Source: Candidatus Peribacter sp. UBA6535 (lineage in GTDB: Bacteria; Patescibacteriota; Gracilibacteria; Peribacterales; Peribacteraceae). From it: a stretch of 25,898 nt of DNA. Numbering within the stretch: the stretch's first letter is position 1; each line of letters opens with the position of its first letter. The notes under the pieces are model-generated. The model did no database searches. It saw only the letters and a program-made list of their open reading frames with translations, and was not told the DNA's origin. The stretch is from positions 1 through 25,898 of the forward strand of contig DJKT01000067.1 of assembly GCA_002436205.1 (NCBI GenBank), written 5' to 3'. Below, piece after piece: positions 20,688 to 25,898 of this stretch. Both the position numbers and the translations under genes were made by a program.

Positions 20688-21860
20688 ATGTCATATTATT
20701 TCACTTCAGAATCTGTAACCGAAGGTCACCCAGACAAGATCTGTGACCAAATCTCCGACGCCATACTCGATGCAGTGCTCAAAGACGATCCAACAGGTGC
20801 GTGCTGCTGCGAGTGCTACACCACGACAGGTCTCATTGTTGTTGGTGGAGAAATTACTACGACTACGTATGTTGATGTGCAGAAGGTTGCCCGTGATGTC
20901 CTCAAAGATATTGGCTACAACAACGCAGACTACGGAATCGACTACAAAAGCTGCAGTGTCTTAAATGCTATTCACGAACAAAGTGCACAAATTGCACAGG
21001 GAGAAGACACGCAAGAGGGTACACACAAGGCACAGGGTGCCGGAGACCAGGGATTGATGTTTGGTTACGCGTGTAACGAAACGGATGAACTCATGCCGCT
21101 ACCCATCACCCTTGCACACAAGCTTGCAAAGCGCCTTGCCGATGTACGTAAAGACGGAACACTTAGTTACTTGCGTCCGGATGGAAAGAGTCAGGTAACC
21201 GTAGAGTACGACGAAAATGATAAACCTCTACGCGTGGATACAGTAGTACTTGCAGCGCAACACGATGATGGCCTTACACAAAAGCAGATCAAAGCAGATC
21301 TCTTAGAGCATGTTATTAAGCCTGTGTGTGGAGAGTATCTCGATGAGCAAACAAAGATTCTCGTTAACGAGACAGGTGCATTTATTATTGGTGGGCCACA
21401 CGGAGACACGGGACTTACAGGTCGTAAGATTATTGTTGATACGTACGGCGGTATGGGGCGTCATGGTGGAGGTGCGTTCAGTGGAAAAGTACCAAACAAG
21501 CAAGATAGATCCGGTGCGTACATGGCGCGTTACATTGCAAAGAATGTTGTATCTGCTGGTCTTGCTGGCAAATGCGAAGTACAACTGGCATACGCTATTG
21601 GATACCCGGAGCCTGTGTCTGTACACGTCACAACATTTGGTACAGGAACAGTATCCGATGAGTTAATCGAAGGTGCGATCAAAAAAGTATTTGATATGAC
21701 GCCTGCAGGAATCATCGACTCACTCGATCTCCGCCGTCCGATCTATCGCTCTACAGCAGCCTACGGACACTTCGGTCGATCAGAATTTCCGTGGGAACAG
21801 ACAGACCGCGTTTCGCAGTTGCAGAGTGCAGTTGCGGATATTAAGGCTGTTTCTTCTTAA
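20688..21860 (+). CDS. metK: S-adenosylmethionine synthetase
   Basis: A 390-aa enzyme making SAM from ATP and methionine. All hallmark segments are present: SVTEGHPDKICDQISDAI (9-26; His14, Asp16, Lys17), GAGDQGLMFGYACNET, the GGPHGDTGLTGRKIIVDTYG stretch, and GGGAFSGKVPNKQDRSGAYM with the P-loop-like GGGAFSGKD region (here GKV). Full length for the bacterial family. A GACCCEC stretch near residues 37-43 is unusually cysteine-dense. The leader carries a SAM riboswitch, so the product represses its own synthesis. No ribosome binding site is visible before ATG. A small orphan gene follows after 8 nt. Confidence 0.97.
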   Translation: MSYYFTSESVTEGHPDKICDQISDAILDAVLKDDPTGACCCECYTTTGLIVVGGEITTTTYVDVQKVARDVLKDIGYNNADYGIDYKSCSVLNAIHEQSAQIAQGEDTQEGTHKAQGAGDQGLMFGYACNETDELMPLPITLAHKLAKRLADVRKDGTLSYLRPDGKSQVTVEYDENDKPLRVDTVVLAAQHDDGLTQKQIKADLLEHVIKPVCGEYLDEQTKILVNETGAFIIGGPHGDTGLTGRKIIVDTYGGMGRHGGGAFSGKVPNKQDRSGAYMARYIAKNVVSAGLAGKCEVQLAYAIGYPEPVSVHVTTFGTGTVSDELIEGAIKKVFDMTPAGIIDSLDLRRPIYRSTAAYGHFGRSEFPWEQTDRVSQLQSAVADIKAVSS

Positions 21861-21868
21861 GAATTGCT

Positions 21869-22321
21869 ATGCATAGACAACGCCCCACCCCCGAAGGTTT
21901 GCGACAAATAGTTGAAGAAAAACATCTGAACGACACTCATGGTGCACGTCGGTATTTTATGTTTCTTAGTACTGGTCCGGCAAAAGTGCGTGGATTTGTA
22001 AGAGAGTTAGGCTTATCTGTTGAGCAACCTTATTTAGACAATCCACAGGGTGTAGATACTTGGCTAAAAACAATGGATGCATTATTTAAAAATATCCCAA
22101 CCAACAAAGGGGCAGTTGAGACCATTGGGTGGATTACAAGACGCTTTATAGCACGTGGTCTTACAGAAGCAGTTTTGAAAGAATCGATGGTACATGCAGA
22201 GGATATCCGCAGAGAGGTAGCGGCAATTGTGGGCAGAGAGGGATCTAGTAAGAAAAAAGCACCAACCAGGGGTTCGGGGATGTCGGGGGGTCCTGGATTT
22301 ACATATCAGCCGAATCCTTAG
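21869..22321 (+). CDS. Hypothetical protein, 150 aa
   Basis: This ORF starts 8 nt after metK and is probably on the same riboswitch-controlled transcript. It codes for a soluble, basic, mostly helical protein (RQIVEEKHLND, WLKTMDALFKNI, KESMVHAEDIRREVAAI). The last 25 residues (SSKKKAPTRGSGMSGG...) are Gly/Lys/Ser-rich and likely disordered. No signal peptide, membrane segment or family was recognised. The stop overlaps the convergent amidase stop by 3 nt (TTAG, 22318-22321). The position after metK does not by itself show a role in methionine metabolism. Confidence 0.6.
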   Translation: MHRQRPTPEGLRQIVEEKHLNDTHGARRYFMFLSTGPAKVRGFVRELGLSVEQPYLDNPQGVDTWLKTMDALFKNIPTNKGAVETIGWITRRFIARGLTEAVLKESMVHAEDIRREVAAIVGREGSSKKKAPTRGSGMSGGPGFTYQPNP

Positions 22322-24483
22322 TTCCTCGTAGTAATCCGCGTCCCCGGATAGTAGTACTTGAGTATCTCTGCGTACTTCTTCCCTTGTCTCGCTTGCCCCT
22401 CTGCACCACAACCACTCATTCCAACACCATGGCCGTGTAAGACCATTCCTTTACACCAGGGGTCAGGTTTGCTTGCAAAGACTTCTGCATGCGGAAAGTT
22501 CTTCCATCCGTTTTGTGCAGGACTTCTTGTACGTCCATTGTCACTGCTGAAGTACGCAGCTTTTACTATTGTTCCATCTTTCTTTATGACGCGGTCTGCA
22601 GTATCCAATACCGACTGTAACCACTTGGGATTATCTTCTTCGTACGCTACCCCACTGAAACTTTGAAAACTTTTACCCGTGTCACTGCCGTGATACGGCT
22701 TACCCGGGAACTTGGTGTTAGCAGGCTCCATGTAGTGTGCGGCGTAACTACGCGCAGCGACCGCAAAGGCCTTTTGCTTCTCTCGTGGCTCTGTGTCGGG
22801 CTGTTCGGAGAGCCCTGCCATATAGGTTTCTAGTGGCAATTCATTTATCAATACCAGCTGCCCATCAATAATTCTACATTCGATAACACCACGAAACCTA
22901 TTCCACTTTGTCTTCCAGCTGCGCACAGTTATTACCCCGTCACTCGGATCCATTCGCACTATTCCTGTTCCCAAAGTTTCTGCACCACTCACAGCGACGC
23001 ACTGGTTTCCATCTTTTCCAAAACGCACAATCTTTGCACGGTTTCCATTAATATCTGCGATGGAATCAGAAGTAAGCTCTGCATTATTGCCTGTGTAACT
23101 TAGGCGGATGCGGATGTGGCCATTGCGTGGCGAGTTGTTGGTTGTAACTTGTTGGCTGTTTCTTGCTGGCCGATAGAGCGTTCCCGTTGGACGCATAGGT
23201 CTTACCGCCGGAGACCGCTTGCGTTGCAAGTTTGTACTTACCGCAAGCTGATCACGATAAAACGCAAGTCGTGGGTTGTCTTTTCTCTCTGCTGTGCGGA
23301 TCTGTCTTTTGGTTCTATAAAATCTCCGCGAGAGTTGCTGTCCTGCATTTTGTAGTCTCGTACTCAGGCGTTTTTGCGACTGATCTTCATATCCCTTCCT
23401 TGCAATTCTCGGGAACGTCACTCCTTTAGTAAAGTTTCCGGCGATGACATTACTGCGCACCTGTGTTGTGACGGCACTCATATAAAATCCAGGACACTCT
23501 GTAGAGATCAAATCTTTATGGCGAAGGATCGTCTTTGCATTCTTTCCATGAAATGACACATTGCGATTGAGGTGGATGCCATACGAATCCGCTAAGTGAT
23601 CGAGTAGCCATTGCAACGATTGAATCTGCTGCAGTGTTGGCTTCTCTTCCTCAAAGTTCCCCATCAATGCGACGCCTACCGTGCCAACGTTACCGCAATA
23701 TACGTGCCCCCCTACAACGTTTTTACCCCCACTGCGCCCTTCGTAAATACCACCCTGTTCATCAACAATATAGTGATAGCCAATGTCCCCCCACCCGCGA
23801 CTGTTTGCGTGATATTCATACAGTGCACGCATACGTTCTACGGGAGGCCGATTATCACCGGCAATTTTTTGCGCGGTGTGATGCACCACCAAAAGTTTTA
23901 CCTTCGGAGAGTATCGCTTGGCCCAGCGATATGCCTTACCAGAGGAGTCATGTGTTTGTGTAGTACTCGTTTTAAAATCATTCGGAAAATTTACCTGCTT
24001 CATTTCGCAGTCATCTTTGCGTACACTACTTGTACTACTGCTACTTCCATTTCCATTACTGCGAACTACCGGTGCATCACTACGCGTTACTTCTGGTCCC
24101 CTAAACAAAAACTCATTGTTTGCTCCCCAGTCATTGCGATGTAAAATCCGCGGAGACCGATAGTATTGCGTCGCGGCTATTTGATACTTTGCCGGCTCTT
24201 TACTGACAGTTATGGGATGCAACTCAATCGCATCAAGCTGACCACGGAGAACGATCTTTTCTACAGGATTTGGAAACATGACCAAGTCACTTTCCATGAG
24301 TAGTGGATCAAATTCTTTTTCGATAATAAATTGATGCCACCCGACAGAAGTTTCAATCATCACACTCGTATCATCATGTGGGAGACGCACGCTCAGTGCA
24401 TCGATGGGTTCGTCAAACGTGATCGTTTTTTGCGATAGAACAGATCCGGAAATCAGTAATGTTAAGAGGAGGGTTTTTCGCAC
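22318..24483 (-). CDS. Bifunctional cell-wall protein: N-acetylmuramoyl-L-alanine amidase (PGRP type) plus SpoIID domain
   Basis: A 721-aa exported protein starting at GTG. A signal peptide (1-17, MRKTLLLTLLISGSVLS) precedes a beta-rich region (about 20-110). The type-2 amidase/PGRP domain (about 190-345) has LLVVHHTA (His201/202), GDIGYHYIVDEQGGIYEGR and HKDLISTECPG (His322, Cys330); these zinc ligands keep the 8-residue H-to-C spacing of T7 lysozyme. A Lys/Arg-rich linker (about 360-455) leads to a SpoIID domain (about 456-721): NELPLETYMAGLSE (Glu560 the likely catalytic acid), KQKAFAVAARSYA, and GHGVGMSGCGAEGQARQG. SpoIID cuts denuded glycan strands made by amidases, so both sequential activities sit in one chain. 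The gene follows the GT4 gene by 9 nt. Confidence 0.92.
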   Translation of the reverse strand: MRKTLLLTLLISGSVLSQKTITFDEPIDALSVRLPHDDTSVMIETSVGWHQFIIEKEFDPLLMESDLVMFPNPVEKIVLRGQLDAIELHPITVSKEPAKYQIAATQYYRSPRILHRNDWGANNEFLFRGPEVTRSDAPVVRSNGNGSSSSTSSVRKDDCEMKQVNFPNDFKTSTTQTHDSSGKAYRWAKRYSPKVKLLVVHHTAQKIAGDNRPPVERMRALYEYHANSRGWGDIGYHYIVDEQGGIYEGRSGGKNVVGGHVYCGNVGTVGVALMGNFEEEKPTLQQIQSLQWLLDHLADSYGIHLNRNVSFHGKNAKTILRHKDLISTECPGFYMSAVTTQVRSNVIAGNFTKGVTFPRIARKGYEDQSQKRLSTRLQNAGQQLSRRFYRTKRQIRTAERKDNPRLAFYRDQLAVSTNLQRKRSPAVRPMRPTGTLYRPARNSQQVTTNNSPRNGHIRIRLSYTGNNAELTSDSIADINGNRAKIVRFGKDGNQCVAVSGAETLGTGIVRMDPSDGVITVRSWKTKWNRFRGVIECRIIDGQLVLINELPLETYMAGLSEQPDTEPREKQKAFAVAARSYAAHYMEPANTKFPGKPYHGSDTGKSFQSFSGVAYEEDNPKWLQSVLDTADRVIKKDGTIVKAAYFSSDNGRTRSPAQNGWKNFPHAEVFASKPDPWCKGMVLHGHGVGMSGCGAEGQARQGKKYAEILKYYYPGTRITTRN

Positions 24484-24489
24484 GGACGC

Positions 24490-24495
24490 ATTCTA
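24490..24495 (-). promoter_or_regulatory. Possible internal -10 box before the amidase-SpoIID gene
   Basis: Minus-strand TAGAAT (24495 to 24490) overlaps the glycosyltransferase stop codon and ends 6 nt before GTG 24483. It could give a leaderless transcript from within the operon. Confidence 0.35.
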
Positions 24496-25548
24496 CACGT
24501 TCAAGACTTTCTCGTAATTCTCCACCATCTTTTCGAGCGGAAATTTCTCCTGCGCAGTGTGCTTTCCGGCTGCAGCAATCTTCGATCGCACTTCAGAGTT
24601 TTGCATCCGATTTATCGCTTGCGCTAGGGCTGCACTGTCATCTGCCGGTACGACAATCGCATCAATTCCATCCGTAAGATACTCCGCAATGCCGCAAAGC
24701 TTGGTGCAGATTGTTGGGATACCTCGTAGCATCGCCTCGGCGACCACAAGTCCGAACGGATCTTCTTTCCGTGATGGAAGCACAAGGACATCTATCTCTT
24801 TGTATACGTCGTTTACATCAGGCACTTCAGATTTTATGGAGACCGTTGCAGAACTTTGAACGTATTCTTCTCCTTTTCCATTAATCAGCAGTGTTGCATC
24901 ATCCACAGTGCGCATTGCTTCGACTAACACATCAACCCCTTTCTCTTTACTTAGTCTGGCGATACATCCCACACGCAATGTTTCATCAAATTCATGATTC
25001 ACAAAACGTTCCGGAGGAAGTTCCACTCCATTGGGAATACCAATCACATTTTGATACCCGAGACTCCGAAAAATATCTGCGCTTAAATTCGAAACACAAA
25101 CAGTCGTCACATCACCACTCATCTTTTGTAGAGATGGGAGTGACGGGTTTTTGGCAAGCCAATCAGAAACTTTGTCATGCTCTATCCAGAGTACCTTGAT
25201 ACCTTTTTTAAGTGCGAACGGCGTAAGAAGAATTTTCTCCGTCAAACTTAGCATGCAAATTGCATCGATGTCTCCCATTGCATCCAGTGCTTTTTGCAAC
25301 TTCTTTTGCATCGAAAATTTTCTCCACACAAAGCTAATCGCATCCCATTTTGTAACAGGCGGATTACCGATGTCTAATTTCGTATTTCGTATTTCGTATT
25401 TCGTATTTCGCTTTAGTAGCACCGGACAGCTCCCCAAAAAACTCACCTGGTGACCGTGTTCCATCAATCCTTTAATCAGATTTTCAGTCTGATTCTCTGC
25501 ACCACCATTGGCACTTAAATACGGAAAACGAGTAAAGAGAATATTCAC
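24493..25548 (-). CDS. Glycosyltransferase family 4
   Basis: A 351-aa GT-B fold glycosyltransferase. The N-terminal domain starts MNILFTRFPYLSANGGAENQ, with the usual acceptor-side GGAE motif. The C-terminal domain has GIPNGVELP, VGCIARLSKEKGVDVLVEAM and SRKEDPFGLVVAEAM, the E-x7-E nucleotide-sugar motif. Donor and acceptor are unknown; cell-surface glycan is likely given the neighbours. Residues 46-58 (KRNTKYEIRNTKL) are encoded by a heptanucleotide repeat and look like a surface insertion that the protein tolerates. The start is GTG, with a TATGAT box 6 nt upstream. It lies between the coiled-coil protein (21-nt gap) and the amidase (9-nt gap). Confidence 0.92.
   Translation of the reverse strand: MNILFTRFPYLSANGGAENQTENLIKGLMEHGHQVSFLGSCPVLLKRNTKYEIRNTKLDIGNPPVTKWDAISFVWRKFSMQKKLQKALDAMGDIDAICMLSLTEKILLTPFALKKGIKVLWIEHDKVSDWLAKNPSLPSLQKMSGDVTTVCVSNLSADIFRSLGYQNVIGIPNGVELPPERFVNHEFDETLRVGCIARLSKEKGVDVLVEAMRTVDDATLLINGKGEEYVQSSATVSIKSEVPDVNDVYKEIDVLVLPSRKEDPFGLVVAEAMLRGIPTICTKLCGIAEYLTDGIDAIVVPADDSAALAQAINRMQNSEVRSKIAAAGKHTAQEKFPLEKMVENYEKVLNV
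25377..25410 (-). repeat. Heptanucleotide repeat inside the glycosyltransferase gene
   Basis: Four and a half tandem copies of ACGAAAT (on the minus, coding strand). Three 7-nt units make 7 codons, so the peptide period is KYEIRNT. The CGAA core is the same as in the arrays at 10336-10413. Confidence 0.85.
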
Positions 25549-25554
25549 CCCTTT

Positions 25555-25560
25555 ATCATA
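25555..25560 (-). promoter_or_regulatory. Possible -10 box of the glycosyltransferase
   Basis: Minus-strand TATGAT ends 6 nt before GTG 25548. It lies in the 21-nt gap after the coiled-coil gene. Confidence 0.4.
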
Positions 25561-25569
25561 CTGGAATAC

Positions 25570-25809
25570 TTACTCTCCTTGTTCCAATTTTCCAATAAGC
25601 TCCGTGAGCTTCTCCATTTGCAGCCGCATCTTTTCCATCTCAGCTTCCATGCGCTCCTTTTCTGCATTCGCAGAATCTACAGTAATTGAGCTGCCGATTG
25701 CTTTATGCACAGAGCCAAACATACCCTGCCACGAAGTTGCCACAGGTAGCATGAGTGCCACTCCTATAGTGAGTGCAATAGCCTTGGGAAGAGAATGATT
25801 TATTGCCAT
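25570..25809 (-). CDS. Small membrane-anchored coiled-coil protein
   Basis: A 79-aa protein. A hydrophobic N-terminal segment (about 9-27, KAIALTIGVALMLPVATSW) is a signal anchor or signal peptide. The C-terminal half (NAEKERMEAEMEKMRLQMEKLTELIGKLEQ) has clear heptads with Met/Leu at a and d positions, a parallel coiled coil of about four turns. No family was recognised. It may be a scaffold or oligomerisation partner at the membrane for the glycosyltransferase and amidase encoded next, but only position supports that. Confidence 0.7.
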   Translation of the reverse strand: MAINHSLPKAIALTIGVALMLPVATSWQGMFGSVHKAIGSSITVDSANAEKERMEAEMEKMRLQMEKLTELIGKLEQGE

Positions 25810-25836
25810 GGCGAAGGATTTTTGTGTACGAGTATT

Positions 25837-25842
25837 ATTATA
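25837..25842 (-). promoter_or_regulatory. -10 box of the coiled-coil/GT4/amidase operon
   Basis: A perfect minus-strand TATAAT (25842 to 25837) lies 27 nt before ATG 25809, giving a 5' UTR of about 20 nt. The remaining bases 25843-25898 show no gene. Confidence 0.5.
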
Positions 25843-25898
25843 CTATATTTCTATGATTTAATCAATCTACGAATCACCCGAATTCAACAGTGAAATGC

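Noticed and set aside
25377..25410. CRISPR array or direct-repeat element
   Set aside because: Units are 7 nt without spacers and lie inside an open reading frame; there are no cas genes.

Overview
The window looks like a chromosomal stretch of a small-genome bacterium of the Candidate Phyla Radiation (Patescibacteria), perhaps Peregrinibacteria-like. That placement is inference. It rests on mid-range GC, very tight packing, many short orphan proteins, S-layer homology and SpoIID/amidase envelope proteins, in-frame 'EIRNTK/EIRNPK' heptamer repeats, and an almost complete lack of Shine-Dalgarno sequences. TGA acts as a stop codon (MFS gene, sugar transferase), so the UGA=Gly code of Gracilibacteria is not used. 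No phage, insertion sequence or CRISPR array was seen.

Layout. 1-2592: end of a pilin-like protein, an orphan sensor histidine kinase and an MFS transporter. 2593-3160: an RNA-rich interval with a truncated tRNA-Thr copy, a complete tRNA-Thr(TGT), a near-consensus promoter, and two copies of a 20-nt motif each followed by an intrinsic terminator, ahead of an Asp/Glu racemase gene. 3934-4326: RNase P RNA with its terminator. 4352-6124: polyprenyl-phosphate sugar transferase and a Cys-rich exported protein. 6121-9783 (minus): nusA, then an exonuclease fused to a helicase-like domain without Walker A. 9915-12657: lspA, murA, a degenerate MBL-fold protein and a small orphan. 12732-17305: tRNA-Arg(CCT), an SLH-domain surface protein, yraN, yifB/comM and pyrF. 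17312-19432 (minus): zwf-pgl, the oxidative pentose phosphate entry. 19521-22321: a small membrane protein, an orphan ORF, then metK behind a SAM riboswitch and one more orphan. 22318-25809 (minus): coiled-coil membrane protein, GT4 glycosyltransferase and an amidase/SpoIID fusion.

The genes fall into three themes: cell-envelope building and remodelling (murA, lspA, sugar transferase, GT4, amidase-SpoIID, SLH protein, pilin), core information processing (nusA, rnpB, tRNAs, exonuclease, yraN, yifB) and a few metabolic entry points (zwf, pgl, pyrF, metK, racemase).

The strongest non-gene signals are: (1) about ten genes whose start codon lies 6-9 nt after a -10 box, suggesting widespread leaderless transcripts; (2) the tandem motif-plus-terminator elements before the racemase; (3) a SAM-I-type riboswitch whose pseudoknot strands are swapped relative to the usual sequence; (4) heptanucleotide CGAA repeats that have entered coding sequence in two genes.
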